Shown here one piece after another: positions 36,720 to 49,371 of a stretch of DNA of 64,000 nt. The notes below the pieces were generated by a model, which saw only the letters and a program-made list of their open reading frames with translations, did no database searches and was not told where the DNA came from. The position numbers and the translations under genes were made by a program. Origin of the DNA: Rhinopomastus cyanomelas (Eukaryota; Chordata; Aves; Bucerotiformes; Rhinopomastidae); assembly GCA_013400115.1 (NCBI GenBank), contig VXBP01001109.1:186001-250000 (forward strand). Reading direction: 5' to 3'. Numbering within the stretch: the stretch's first letter is position 1; the number at the start of each line of letters is the position of its first letter.

Positions 36720-37160
36720 AAGACTGCAATTGTGTGCTCCTTTTTCCAAGGTAAGCGAATGTTAAGTACGCCGAGATACTCTTGCTCCGTGCTTCCATGC
36801 TAATAAGGCGTGTTTCCCACAGTGTGTGACAGAGAGAATGAATGCCATGCACTGCTAATGGTTAATTTGTAGTGGCATGTGTGTTCCTTGAATGTTTGTG
36901 AAGTTTCATGATTCAGCATCGCACAATTGAATCACTCCTTTTTTAAGATATAGCGATATGTAATGAGATGAAGCAATGCTGACAGGGTTTTTGAAAGAGA
37001 CATTGTCCTCCACGGCCTATTCATATTATTATTACAATAATAATACCCCTTAAATTTGTTAATTTCTGACAATTTGGGGGAATAGAGTGAGTTCTCATCA
37101 AACAATTTCAGTGTTGACCATGTTTTAAAATGTTAATTACTGTGGCATCTGTCACAGACA
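36720..37160. promoter_or_regulatory. candidate conserved non-coding element
   Basis: A CpG patch (36747-36810, about five CpGs) precedes AT-rich, complex sequence with GCTAATGGTTAATTTG near 36856, CATGATTCAGCATCGCACAA near 36908 and the near-palindrome TATTATTATTACAATAATAATA-type block at 37024-37045 (10-base arms, 2-base centre). CCAAGGTAAGC near 36748 is donor-like but no exon can be defined upstream. Confidence 0.3.
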
Positions 37161-37890
37161 GCTTCAAACCACAGTGATGCTAATCTATGTCATGGATTTG
37201 AGACTCCTTTGGGAAGCATATATTTAGACTTACTGCTGAGTGAACATGACTGCTAGGATTACAGAGGCCATGGACAGTGAAGAAAAGCAGTAATGCTTCT
37301 TCTGACTAGAAAGTAAACAATAGGGTGATTGTCTGCTTACACTTCAGGACTGAACAGCCCAACTGCTGAGAAGTTCTAGGTAGAAAACTGCTATCAGCAA
37401 GGAGCCTTGGTGTTTTCTTCGTGAAGCTAGATGTTGTCAAGGATTCAGCTGAGCCACCCTAGTGAGTGTACAGGAAGCAAAACAGGATATTCCTGTACAG
37501 GCTCTGTTTTGTGTAATTATGCAACACTTGAACTCTTGTGTGTATTCCAGAACACCTAACATACCTCTAAAAGGAACAGGGAGCCATCAGCAGCAACTAG
37601 CGAGAGAAATATTCTTATGAAAAGTGCTCTTGATTGAAATCAGTGTGTTTACATTTTCATTTATCTTTGATAAGGATTGCTCCACCTTAGTGCACCCTCA
37701 AAATTAAGAAATTATTTTCACCCGGTTTCATTTCCTATGTTTGTTTCTTTTAACAAGCAATCTAAATAATTTCATCTGTCTCTTAAAAAGGAACAATAAG
37801 GGAAATGATATTGGAAATGTCACTTCATCAAACATCCTTGGATCTTTCTCAGGAATATGATGGATTTGATGAAACACAAATTCCCTGAGA
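37161..37890. other. anonymous unique DNA
   Basis: Nothing recognised. Confidence 0.45.
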
Positions 37891-37961
37891 GTCATAGAAT
37901 CATTAGGGATTGGAAGGGACCTCAAATGATCATCTAGTCCAATCCCCCTGTCACAGCAGCA
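37891..37961 (-). mobile_element. CR1 LINE 3' end fragment
   Basis: Reverse-strand CR1 tail: GTCATAGAATCATTAGGGAT, TGGAAGGGACCTCAAATGAT, and CATCTAGTCCAATCCCCCTG then TCACAGCAGCAG. Very close to the subfamily consensus seen in this window, so it is one of the less decayed copies. Confidence 0.9.
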
Positions 37962-39814
37962 GCTGAGGATCTCCCTGTTTTTGCAGAAGCTCCTTTTGGC
38001 CCAGTGACTCCCAGATTTGTGCTGTGGAGCCTGGATACCAAGAAAAGCTTGGCATGTACACCAGGTTCTTTGGGGCCACTAGATTCCTACATGTAATACC
38101 AGGAGCCAGAAAACACTGGAGGCTCTGGCTAGGTGTGCCCACGTGGGTATCTACATAAGGATACTACCTACACAAGTAGTATGCTGGTTTTATTTAAATG
38201 ATCTGTTTCAGTCACAGTCCCTTTTGTTCTCTTCCTGCAAATAAAAAGCACATGTTAACTTTTGGATACTCTCTGGTGTAATAGCCGGAATCCTTCCATG
38301 TCCTGTTTGTGCCACAGATAGTAGTGAGACTCCTTTTACAAGTAAGCATCAGGTTTGAATATTAGGAATGAAGTTTTCCTTTCAGCAATGCCTTATTTAT
38401 TTTACTTTTGTGTGTCTGGCAATGATGTTCCCTGCCAAAAGAAAAATCTTTGGCTGAGGCAAAGTAATGGACATCCTTTTGTGGTCTGGTTTTTCATCCT
38501 GTTATAATAATGTTTAAGGAAAAAAAAACCTAAAACTATTCCTCCTAGAAGAATAGAACACAACCAGTGTTCTTAAATAAAGGAATGGTGGTAGTAATAT
38601 CATGAAAACAAGGAAAGTCTAACTTATCTCTATGCACAAACCCAAACTGTATTGTGAGAGGATGCTGAAGCCGTGAATAGCAGCCCAGTTGCAAGAGTGT
38701 AAGACATAACACTGCAAATACATTGGCACTTTTGCTGTTTGTGTTCCTCAGTCTAGATGATGCCTGGTAGCCTGCCTTCATCTGAGAAACTTGATCTGGG
38801 AAACTCAACATTAGTCTTCTTGTCCTGTTTTCATTTGCAGTTTACATAGAAGGCTATAGCTTATCCCTTTGTCTCATTTTTATTAATTTGAAGAGAATGA
38901 CACTGCATTTAATATTTGTTTGAAATCAAATGGGAGATAGTGAGAAGAGTAGAACAGGCACAAAACTCAAAGGTCTGTCTGCTCCATCATTCCACTCATG
39001 TTTTGAAGGTGAGGTTTCATAAAAGACTTTCAAGCAGTCTCACCTACTTCTTGATGCATTTTAAAAAAAGAAAAAACTCTGCAGAAGCTAAAACAAAACC
39101 CCTATTCTTTTTTTAGAGCGTAGAATATTTTTTTTACTGGGGTGTCAGACAAATGCTAGTTTTAGCACAAGAAGTAGTAAGACCACATGGCTGAGAACAA
39201 AGCCGGGGAGTGAGGCTGCTTCCCCAATCAACAGTGGCAAGCTGTCAAACTGGCTCAACTGTTGTGTGAAATCTCAACCTAAAGGAGGATTTAGGCAACA
39301 CATCTCTAAGTACTTATTTTTTTTACTGTGCCTTTAGCTTATAAAGTAACAGTTTTCTTAAACTGAGAAAATAGAACAATTTTTAAAGTGTTTTGCTGAT
39401 CGCTTAATGAAGATGTGCATAAGCAGTCTGTTCTGTGGTAATAAAGTGAGGCTGTTTCTCCTCTTTATAGTGTGCTTTGTGCACTTCTTTTCCTCTTTCA
39501 TATTTGTCTTTTCTGTAGTCTTCTTTTGGATTTTGGTCTTCCTCCTTCATTTCTATCTGTGATTAAGGTTCAGGCAGTTCCTTTGTGTTTCTTTACACCA
39601 GCACTTTCAATGCAGTCATCAGCTCTCAGTATCTCTGTACAAACTTCATGCTATTGGAGAATTTTGTGGGTTTTGATATTCTTGCCCCTGGATTCACATT
39701 ACTTCATGACCCTTTCAGTGAGTCTCAACTTCCTTTCATTTGATGTTTTCTAAAGAAAATTAAGCTCCAAAATGCTTAGGAGGTATGGCCAAGAAAGAGG
39801 AAAAAAAGACAAAT
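37962..39814. other. anonymous unique AT-rich DNA
   Basis: No gene or repeat recognised. A pyrimidine-rich plus frame (39472-39753, 93 codons) gives a hydrophobic Leu/Phe/Ser peptide, as expected of T-rich sequence. Confidence 0.5.
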
Positions 39815-39937
39815 TTTAAAAGAAATATAAATACAAAAGGTTTTTTCTGCCAGAGTTTTTGTGCAGTTTCACTATTCTTGGAACCATGGCACATCACTTA
39901 AGTATTTTAGATACCATCCTTTAGGTTTCAGCAGTGC

Positions 39938-40353
39938 ATGAAGGAAGTAGAACACCTCCCTTATGAGGAAAGGCTGAGGGAGCTGGGACTCTTTAGTTTG
40001 GAGGAGACTGAGGGGTGACTTCATTAGCATTTATAAATACATGAAGAGTGAGTGTAAGGAGAATAGAGCTAGGCTCTGCTCAGTGTCATCTAATGATAGG
40101 ACAAGGGGCAATGGGTGTCAGCTGGAACATAGGAGGTTCAACATCAATATGAGAAGGAACTTCTTCCTGGTGAGGGTGACAAAGCACTGGAAGGGGCTGT
40201 CCAGGGGGGTTGTAGAGTCTTCTTCTGTGGAGACATTTTAAACCCACCTGGATATGTTCCTGTGCAACTTGGTCTAGGTGGTCCTGCTGTGGCAAGGGGA
40301 TTGTACTATATGATCTTTTGAGGTCCCTTCCAGTCCATAATGTTCTGTGATTA
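39938..40353 (+). mobile_element. CR1 LINE, 5'-truncated (duplicate copy 1)
   Basis: Sense CR1 of the common subfamily, from ATGAAGGAAGTAGAACACCT to CCATAATGTTCTGTGATT. The frame 40041-40241 encodes the ORF2 C-terminus with [15 protein letters not shown] and then stops. The antisense 141-codon frame (40086-40511) is only a shadow. It lies within the 713-bp tandem unit, so its insertion predates the duplication. Confidence 0.93.
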
Positions 40354-40650
40354 GTTCGAAGAGATTTGGGCTTTAAATGTGGATGAGAATAGCTGAGGGG
40401 AATATCAGTCTCTACCAAACTTACTGCAGGGACATAACAGGAAGCATTTGAACAAAATATTAATTTATTTCTAGTCAAGCACAGCAGCCTCCAGTACAGT
40501 GTATGGTACAATCTTTACTTTTTAAAGTTTAAAAGAAATATAAATACAAAAGGTTTTTTCTGCCAGAGTTTTTGTGCAGTTTCACTATTCTTGGAACCAT
40601 GGCACATCACTTAAGTATTTTAGATACCATCCTTTAGGTTTCAGCAGTGC

Positions 40651-41066
40651 ATGAAGGAAGTAGAACACCTCCCTTATGAGGAAAGGCTGAGGGAGCTGGG
40701 ACTCTTTAGTTTGGAGGAGACTGAGGGGTGACTTCATTAGCATTTATAAATACATGAAGAGTGAGTGTAAGGAGAATAGAGCTAGGCTCTGCTCAGTGTC
40801 ATCTAATGATAGGACAAGGGGCAATGGGTGTCAGCTGGAACATAGGAGGTTCAACATCAATATGAGAAGGAACTTCTTCCTGGTGAGGGTGACAAAGCAC
40901 TGGAAGGGGCTGTCCAGGGGGGTTGTAGAGTCTTCTTCTGTGGAGACATTTTAAACCCACCTGGATATGTTCCTGTGCAACTTGGTCTAGGTGGTCCTGC
41001 TGTGGCAAGGGGATTGTACTATATGATCTTTTGAGGTCCCTTCCAGTCCATAATGTTCTGTGATTA
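40651..41066 (+). mobile_element. CR1 LINE, 5'-truncated (duplicate copy 2)
   Basis: Identical to 39938-40353 at an offset of 713 bases, including the ORF2 remnant (40754-40954) and its antisense shadow. It arose by tandem duplication and not by a second insertion. Confidence 0.93.
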
Positions 41067-41250
41067 GTTCGAAGAGATTTGGGCTTTAAATGTGGATGAG
41101 AATAGCTGAGGGGAATATCAGTCTCTACCAAACTTACTGCAGGGACATAACAGGAAGCATTTGAACAAAATATTAATTTATTTCTAGTCAAGCACAGCAG
41201 CCTCCAGTACAGTGTATGGTACAATCTTTACTTTTTAAAGTTTAAAAGAA

Positions 41251-42504
41251 GTTTGTACACATATACTCTCTTCTTCCCAAAAGTCTCTGGAAGAACTCTC
41301 CAGGTTTGTATCGTGCTCTTAAAATCACTGTCACTCCTTGGTGTGCCTATTCACTCTGTCCCCTGTGTTGATCCAATGTCAGCAGCTCCCCTGTGCATTA
41401 CCGCTGCAAGTTCTCACCAGTAGGTGTGGTGGACAAAGCACTTTTAAAAAGTTAATCAGCATTCATTAATAACTAGGTAACAGTATCCAGCCTGCAGGCT
41501 ACTGGCTGTTGGCAAATCTCTCTCGTGGCGCAAAGCTTGCAGTTTTTGTTCAACTGGTTGAGTGCCTCGTTGCCAGGTTTCCTGCTGGAGGAGGAGTTTG
41601 GCATGACCGCTGGCGTGTGTTGTGCAATGACATTCACTGAACACCTTTGCTGCTGGCACCTCTGGTATTCCTTAGGCTTCGAGTCTCCGTGTTGAACTCA
41701 TTCACAGGAATTTGGTATCTTAAGCAAAAGCAGAATAAGCCTTCGTAAGGGTCCTGATTAGTTTTTGGAATCCTTTCACTTGTGCTGATGCCCAGCCTTG
41801 CTAGACTGAATTACAGGAAAATTTGCTTGCTTGATTGATAGTCTCTTGATAAATTCAAATGGCTTCCTTTCATACTATCTGCAACACGAAAAAACCTCCC
41901 TCAATTCTCCACAAAAGACAGATCTGTTTGCAAAGGAACAAAAAATGACTATGATATACACTTCTGCAACAGCATAGGGAGCCTCTGAGTGTTACTGTCA
42001 TGTACTTAGGAGCGAATGAAGCAACGTGAAGAGACGACAACTGAGGTCTTTGCATCGGGCTAATCTCTGTGGAGGCCAAGCGAAGGTGCTCAGCTGGGCT
42101 TACTGGCTGAGGTTGTGTTCTGTTACTCTGCAGACTAATGTACTTCTCAGACAGAAGTTTGTTCTGTAGACTTGGCCTCGGGTTTTTCTGTTTTAATATT
42201 TCTGTCAGAAAGGTGCCGGGTCTTCATATATCTTTGTACACTTATTGCACTTTCTAGGGCAGACAAAACATTAATTTTCTAGCTGGATCCTATGTTAAAA
42301 TGAAAAGCAGAAGAAACAAAACAAGAAAATCACAAACATCCTGGTTTCGTTTGGAGGATAACAGACTGCCTCAGCAACAGCAAGGAACAGAATCCTTTTC
42401 TGAGACCACATAATTACAAAAAAAATAGCTTTGAATTACGTCTTAAGGTTTCTAGCCTTCGCGAGTCAGGCTGATATTCGTCAAACAGGTGTATGGCTCA
42501 CTCC
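41251..42504. other. anonymous unique DNA
   Basis: No gene recognised. A mild CpG patch lies at about 41521-41620, inside the 67-codon minus frame 41456-41659. Confidence 0.45.
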
Positions 42505-42588
42505 AAGTGATTTCAGCAACTCCAGTGGGACTAGTTATGGTGTGAATTATTACTCAGCATAAGTAAGGAGATCAGAATTAAGCCTAGA
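42505..42588 (+). repeat. possible ancient amniote interspersed repeat
   Basis: The run CTCCAGTGGGACTAG, then TATTACTCAGCATAAGTAAG, then GGAGATCAGAATTAAGCC resembles an old repeat common in turtle, crocodile and bird DNA. That repeat pairs a 'ttcagtgggactact' word with 'gtaaggatatcagaatttggcc'. I cannot name the family with certainty. Confidence 0.35.
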
Positions 42589-43759
42589 TGCAGTCAGAAG
42601 GAAAGAGGGGTTTGTCTGATTTGTCTATGATGGATCTGCCCTGCCGCTGAGTCCCTGGTCTTTCTTTTAGTTTCTTTTTAGATACTTTCGTTAAGACTTC
42701 CAAGGAGTCCTGAGAGGGCAATTGAGCTTTTATGGGTTTTTTTGCAGAAGCAGGGAGAAACAATCAAGTTGCTGGTTTTCTGGTGGTGTTGATTTATTTT
42801 CTGTTCACCCTGCAAGTTTTTATGAAATTTATTTAAAACAAACAAACAAAACAAGTAATATAAACTGGGCTGCAGGGGAGCAAGCAGGGGAGCTTAGAGG
42901 TTAATCTGCAGATAAAGATTTCCCAAGTATACAACAGCATTATGATCAGCCCTTACAGCAGAGAGGGTTATAGCTTCCATTCTCTAAGAAAATGGATTTC
43001 CATCTGAACTTGTCCTTGTTCAGGAAGGCTTAGCTACTAAGGAAATCAGTTTCTTACAAGCCGTTACAAAAATGTAATAAACCTGTTTAGATTCTAAAGT
43101 TAGTGGGCCACATTCTGGGGCTCAGTGGAGCAAAATGACTCATCTAGTCACCTGAAAGCTTCCCCTCAGCTGGCTTCAGGGTTCTGCTTCCCCTTTGCCC
43201 ATGGAAAGGATAGTGGTGAAACCTCTGCTGCCTCACCTTCACCTCTGGCTGAGTTCACAGGTACCTCAGGTTGACTCTGCTTTCAGAGGAAGCCCCAGTT
43301 CCTGCTTTATTTTGCCAGGAACTGTCTCTGACCCTTTCCAGTGCTCATATTAAGCAGCTACAGCAAACCAAGGTATCTGTGTGTGCTGCAAGATGGCCAA
43401 AAGAATTTACAGCCTTTGGAGCTAATGGGACTAAGTTTGCTCAGGATCATGCCCTTAGTTAGCGTCCTGCAGCAAAAAGGCCTGGAGTTTAGTAAGGAAA
43501 CTCGCTCAGGGATTTATAGTATTGATGACTGTAACCAAGCCTGGCAGCCCTTGGATCTTACAGCTCTCTCTGGGCCTAATCAAAGGCCATTGACGTAAAC
43601 TAAAACATTTGACTTCAGAGAGCTGTGGATCAAACTCTGCGGCTATACTGACTGAGCCTGCCCTCCCCTCAGACACAACCTCACTTTAAATTCTTTTCTT
43701 CTGACAGGCCTGTAGTCTCATTCCTCCCTCCTAAGCTGGGAGGGCATTTCACAGCTCTG
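42589..43759. other. anonymous unique DNA
   Basis: No gene recognised. The two overlapping plus frames at 43271-43598 have no known motifs. Confidence 0.45.
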
Positions 43760-44070
43760 CAAGATGTCCAGAAGTGACTTTTTCCCTCTCATGGTGCGGT
43801 TTCACATTATACCTAATTCAGTGTCACTGCTGGCTGGCGTCAAAAGTCCCATCCCCGGTTTGCTGATGCCATGTTTAGAGGTCATATGATCTTGGAAGGA
43901 TGAATTTAACCAATTCAACATGTTGTGTCCCCCTCACTTCCCCCCATCCCCCTAAAGGAGCCACTGTTCTGTCCTTTCACCAGTTTCTAACATTTGCCAT
44001 GGATTAGTGCAAAGTGACTGTCACGTGAGTCTCAAACATTGCCAGGGGCATTTTGTAAAAGTAAAGTTAA
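43760..44070. promoter_or_regulatory. candidate conserved non-coding element
   Basis: Complex stretch with a CpG-containing core (GGTGCGGTTTCAC near 43794, GGCGTCAAAAG near 43836, CCCCGGTTTG near 43854, GTCACGTGAG near 44020) and homeodomain-like words. GTCACGTGA is a palindromic E-box of the USF/MITF type. Function is inference. Confidence 0.27.
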
Positions 44071-45570
44071 TTTGAGTTAAGGCAGAGTACCCAGACCAAG
44101 AAAATATCAAGAATTCAAACAAAAATTGTATTAAAACTATTATTACCAGCATACTTCTGGTCTAGAAATACTGATTAGATACTGGTCTAAAGGTAATGGT
44201 TAAGAGGGGTGTTACCAGTGTGAAGTCACACTTACTATGTTGTGATATACTTAATATGATTGCCCTTTTTTCTTTTCTTTTCTGAGCCCAGTTAAGAGTC
44301 AACCTTAGGCATCTTGTTGAAAGGAGCTTGTTTTTGATTTTCAGCCAAGTGCTCCTGGGCCACTGCAGATACAGTCACAACAAACAGGGGGATGTCTCTG
44401 CATTCTTTCTTCTGCAGACCTCGGTGTTTCTTTCAAGCTCCGTTGTTCTGTCTTTGTTAACAACCTATCTTCCACTGCATTCTTTTGCCAAGCTGACACA
44501 TAAATAACTTCGGATTTAGGCGATTAGCTTCTTTTTTCACTTCAGCTATAAACTCATTTTTATTTCTTCTAATTTAAATAGTGTAAATGTCACCTACTGG
44601 CATATTATTGCCATTTCAAAATATACTCTTAAAACTTACTTAAAGGCCTGAACTCCTTCACTTTGGATATGCAAGTTTGGAGAATAAAAGCTCGTTAAGG
44701 GACCATAATATCTATTATTAACTTGCAACTTGCAGTACTTTGAACACATCTTCCTACCCCTATTGGGGAGTCTAAGCAAATGTTCTCAGTTTCCCTTGAC
44801 ACAGTAATGAGGAATTCTCCCTATGTGTCCTCTCTTCTGCATGGTTTGAAAATTAAAGCTCTGTCTTTAACTATAAGATGTGCAGCATATCATTCTGAAA
44901 GATAAGGTTCATAACAGATTCAAGCTACCCAGCTGATTCAGAGCTCTGCTTTCATGTCAGGTTTTTAGGTTTCATGAAGTTGGAGGCAGACTTGCGTATG
45001 AAAATGTGTAGTAACTACTTTTTAGAGAGCCTCATTAATACTATTATTCTTTAAGTCCGACTTAATATTTCAGTTTTTGGTAGTGTGTGCCAATTCTTAT
45101 CACTAAATCATTCATTGGGGGTAGGGTGGGGGAATACCATTTAGAACAAATGGATGAACAGTCATTGTTTCACCTCCAACTTTAAACATTCACCCAGTAC
45201 ACTTAACAAGCATTCTTACTGTTTCAAGTTCTGCTTTCTTCTCTCTGTGAAATATCCTACATTTGTTAAATAGTTTGATGGCGGTTACTTGTTCTGCGCT
45301 GATGTTAATTACATGTGAGATGCTGTAAGATAAGTAATGTAGGTATTTTCACTCTGAGCAAAGGAGCTGCTAGTGCCTTCACGAAAATATTCACAGGTGA
45401 TGAGAGAGAGCTGCAGTTTCCAAAATTAGCAAGGATCAAGCAGGTTTTATTATTTAACACTCTTTTTTACTTTGTACCTTCTGTGACAACAGTGGCCAGC
45501 ACGAGTTCTCCCATTTTCATCGGGGAGCTGGAGGTTTAGATTGTGCAATGTCGCTTCTTATTCAAGTAAA
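44071..45570. other. anonymous unique AT-rich DNA
   Basis: Nothing recognised. Confidence 0.5.
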
Positions 45571-45610
45571 TGGAAAAATATATTGGAATGTTGAAAAATA
45601 TATTGGAATG
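45571..45610 (+). repeat. 20-bp tandem duplication
   Basis: TGGAAAAATATATTGGAATG (45571-45590) is followed at once by TTGAAAAATATATTGGAATG (45591-45610), one base different. A simple slippage product. Confidence 0.9.
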
Positions 45611-48600
45611 CTTTGTGCTTAATTGGTTGGAAGAAGCAAAGATCCTTGCCTTTCATATCCTGTGGAAAATTACAGCTATATGATTTTCGTGCAGTTATGG
45701 CTCAAATTGTCTGTCAAAAGCAAAATACAGAGCATGAGGAGCGAGAAAAGGTACCAACTCTCATGACAACAAGACTTTCCAACACTCTTTCATGAGAGTC
45801 AGCTGTTCCTTTGTCTTTATGAAGTAAATCTACCTCAATGAAGGATCATCTAGCAACATATTGTTTTAAAACTGTATTGGTAGCTTTAGGAGAATTTCTA
45901 ACTGGAGCATAAAGAACAGGGAAGTGTAAAAAGTATATTCTTTATATTTCTGCTTCTGCAAATTGCTGTATCAATATAATAGCCCCATTGCTACTCTTCC
46001 AGCTGGGATCTCCACAAAGAAAAACATCCAGTGACTTTGGTACTTTCCTTCTCTTTCATTTGTCATGCTCAGCAACTGTCCTTACAAGAGGAAGTACATG
46101 GGTGTCTATACAGAAGTGGAAGGTCCTCAAAGACTTCATTTTTTCTGCACTATCAGAGGTGTAGTTCTGGCTTCAGGTGTAAACACAGAAGCACTTTCAC
46201 CATATAGGTGCAGCTTGTGATTAGGACTTTTAAATTTTGGACCTTGTGTTTTCTTAAAAGTTGTTGTCAAGTCTCTAGCTTTTCTGTCTCCCCTCTTCCC
46301 TGTTGATGTTCTTTCTCAGAAATGGAGGAAGCAAGGGAATAGGTGCTGTGGCAGAGGAGAAACAAGGAAGTGGGGATGGAGAGAGGAGGAAGCATGTACT
46401 TTTCAGGAGGAAAACATCTATCCATGAAGAGAAGTGGAGGAAAGAATTGCATGTTTTGAGAAGTCTGATAAAGACATCTTCTACTCCTAAGATGAAGATA
46501 GGAGAGAGTCCTCTCCATATGTAGTCCCCAGAGCACCTTGCATTATGTAGAGCAACTGCCTTTAGGCAGTTTGGCCTGAGCAATCCATGTACACAGTGAT
46601 CTCTCCGGTGCTCCTACTGTGTAAACACTACAAACTTGAACTTTTGGCTACATCACTGAGGGAAAAATTTGACGTGGGAATTTCTGGAAAGTAGGCCTCA
46701 TAAAATACATCTCTTATCAAACTACAGAGACTTTTATCTTCTGTGAGCTGTGGCCCTGGTCTGGGAGATTTATGACCTATGTTCAGCCAAATTGAGTGGA
46801 AAAACTCTGGTCAGTATGGAGCATGCCCAGAAGGCTACACTGACTCTCAATCCATTTAATACTACTTTGTTTTTGCAAATCTTTAAAAGGATTTTTATGA
46901 GCTCAAAACAGTGCAACAAGCTTCAAAACCACAGTGCTTTTGCAAACACAATTTTGTCTTCCCATCACTTCTTGTTACAAGGCTTTTGTCAAAACAAGTT
47001 CTCAGAAGCCATTTCATTGGCCAAAACCATGAAAATAAAGCTTCCCAACAGCCTCTTCTGTGGATGAAAAACTCAGGTTCACTTGTAGTAGTTTCCACTT
47101 GATTCTAAATAGCCCCCTACTGAACAAATAAGGAGGCATCTTTAATGATGGAAAAAAATTCTTTATCCTCTTACTTACAAGATGTTGAACCAGAGTAACA
47201 TTTGTCCTTGTCAGAAATAAAACTGTAAGGTAGAAGATTTGCAAGTTGCCTTGATTCGTCTCATTTTTATAGGACAGAATCCTTAGGACTCATTCTGCGG
47301 GGGAAATTTTCACTGTTATGTGCAGCTGAGAGCATGTTTATGAAGTTTCACAGGATATTTTGCTCTCCTTACCTGATTCCAATGGGTCTTTTAAATCTGT
47401 GTATTGCATTCATAGATTCTAGATATTCTTCCTTTGAATGTTTGCTTTGGGTTTCTTTTTTATTTTTAATACACCAAAGCTGTGTTTTTGTTTTATACTT
47501 GCTGTGATGTCACTGTGTAGTGACTGATTCTGAGATTGCTGTTCCCAAATCTGCTCTGAACTTCTTCCGTTACGACAAACAAAATTCTCTCTTCAGTCGT
47601 GAAAGGGTGCTGCTGCTTTGCCCAAAACAAGTCATTCCCAGGACTTGTATTCAGAACATTGCATCTTATCTTGAGAGGCAGGCAGCAACTTCCTCCAGCT
47701 TCTGTTCTAGAAAGATGAACTCTAGGACTTGGTAACAGGGCTGGATTTCCTACTATCCTAAATCCTACATATTCACTCATGCAAGTGTGAGATGGGTGTA
47801 AGATGCTGTTGTATCAGAATTGTTGTACCAGACTGATCTGAATATAAGGTGAGCTTATAAAGTATAGGGCCAAAATCCTGCTTATCATATGTGTGCATTG
47901 GACATGTGGCCCATAATTATCTCTTCTATGTTGTACTTACTCTACTACAACCCCCAGCAGCATGACTTTTCAGTAGGAGGAGGTAGGAGCATAAAACTGA
48001 GTCTTACACTCAGCAGGACATCAAGTCTAATGTTCCTTTGCGGGGGATCAACATTCCAGGCAAGCAATCAGCAAGGCAGGTAGGCTCTGGGCTTCCTGTG
48101 GGGCAGGCTTGGTATGGGGAGAGTGGCAATGGAACAGTACCTTCTGTAATAGAAATTGTTTCTTCCTCACTGTTCAAAGGGAAAGAGACTACCCGTTATT
48201 TTCAATTAACGCAAAGGCTGCGAGCTGTGCCAAGGGAAAGGGTAATTTTTAAGGCGAGAGATGGTCCCCTATTTCTACAAGAAAGAGCACAATAAAATAA
48301 TGTTGCTCTATTTCTCAAAGACCTGCTCACATATGGTTTTGAAAGAAGTAATCGTTATCTACAGATGAGTAACATAAGCATAATCTCATACAACAGAGTC
48401 AGAAGTTGCTAATGTCTGCAGCTTAAACATATCTTAACCACGTTATCTTTCAGTGACTAAGCTTCCTCCCTGTATGAATAGATAAAGAACACCATACCTT
48501 TTCTTTGCTACTCAGTTTTGCCTAGAACTGTAAAATAATACATTTAAATAAGTTATGTGTATTCTTGAATCATTAAAAAAAGAAAACCATGTAAAAGAAA

Positions 48601-48799
48601 CTGTCTCTATGGGCCTGTAATTTTAATGCCGACATAACTCTTTCATACAGCTTGCTCAAGATAAAGATGCATTAAAGAAAATAGCTCCTCTTCCTGTGTT
48701 GCAGAAATTTGAAAACTGTAATTTTTAAACAACTACAGCCTTTAATCCTTGAGGAACTCTCTTCTAACGTAATATTGTTTTAGACTTTAAACTATTACC
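45611..48799. other. anonymous unique AT-rich DNA
   Basis: No gene or dispersed repeat recognised. Frames of 89-105 codons occur on both strands around 46267-46583 and 46750-47067 and overlap each other; none has a recognisable motif. Confidence 0.5.
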
Positions 48800-49180
48800 A
48801 ATTCGGAAGGAAAGCTGTTGACACCCAGCCTGCTCTGTCTTCACCCCCTTTGACAATTTCTAAATAAGTGACCATTGCCAACCTGAGCCAGAGGGCAGCA
48901 TTCGCCACCTTAGAGCACACTGCAACTCCTGATGAATCCCAGCTATTTTTTAACTCTTCCTCTGTACAATACTAATACACATAACAAAGGGATTTCCTCA
49001 CGTGGTCTGTTGCCATGAATTAATGAATTCATTAGTGAATAAATGGCATCACCATTAGCATTCAGTGATGTATTTGAATTTTAAACTGAACGTATAATAT
49101 TTGTCTGCTTAAAATTAGCAGCTCTTGCCTTAAACATGCAAGCCACAGACCTAAGTGTGCCATAGTAGTCATTCTTAGCA
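48800..49180. promoter_or_regulatory. candidate conserved non-coding element
   Basis: Contains GAGCCAGAGGGCAGCA near 48885, whose AGAGGGCAGC part resembles the CTCF core. A homeodomain-rich run follows (ATGAATTAATGAATTCATTA near 49015, GCTTAAAATTAGCAG near 49108). Repeat-free and complex. Insulator or enhancer function is inference. Confidence 0.25.
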
Positions 49181-49371
49181 TTAAGGATGTGAAAGCCCCT
49201 TAAAGGTACTATCAATATCCTAATTTGATCCATTAGAAACAGATATTAAAGTTTTTTACTTGAGGTTAGGTAGTGATCGAAGTACCTGAAACTAGAGCTC
49301 CTCCATCTTAGCTGTGAACTTACTGTAGCTTCTCATTTACCACTGTGGACAGCAATTCCAGTTCATAGAAT

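Larger units (their letters stand above)
39815..41250 (+). repeat. perfect head-to-tail duplication of a 713-bp unit
   Basis: Copy 1 spans 39815-40527 and copy 2 spans 40528-41240, and I see no difference between them. The 10-base word TTTAAAAGAA stands at the left edge (39815), at the junction (40528) and at the right edge (41241). The ancestral locus therefore probably had two TTTAAAAGAA words 713 bases apart, and a crossover or slippage between them made the duplication. Each unit holds one CR1. Perfect identity means a very recent event or an assembly error. Confidence 0.95.

Noticed and set aside
36740..36760. Splice donor CCAAGGTAAGC as evidence for an exon
   Set aside because: No matching acceptor with a sensible open stretch could be defined upstream.
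40086..40511. 141-codon minus-strand frame, repeated identically at 40799-41224
   Set aside because: It is antisense to a CR1 element and is duplicated only because the 713-bp unit is duplicated. No independent coding signal.
46267..46583. Overlapping 89- and 102-codon minus frames
   Set aside because: Two frames open in the same purine-rich stretch, plus an opposite-strand frame; low stop density from base composition.
48880..48915. CTCF site
   Set aside because: The AGAGGGCAGC part fits, but the upstream CCA part of the consensus is poor, so I did not call it as a separate site.
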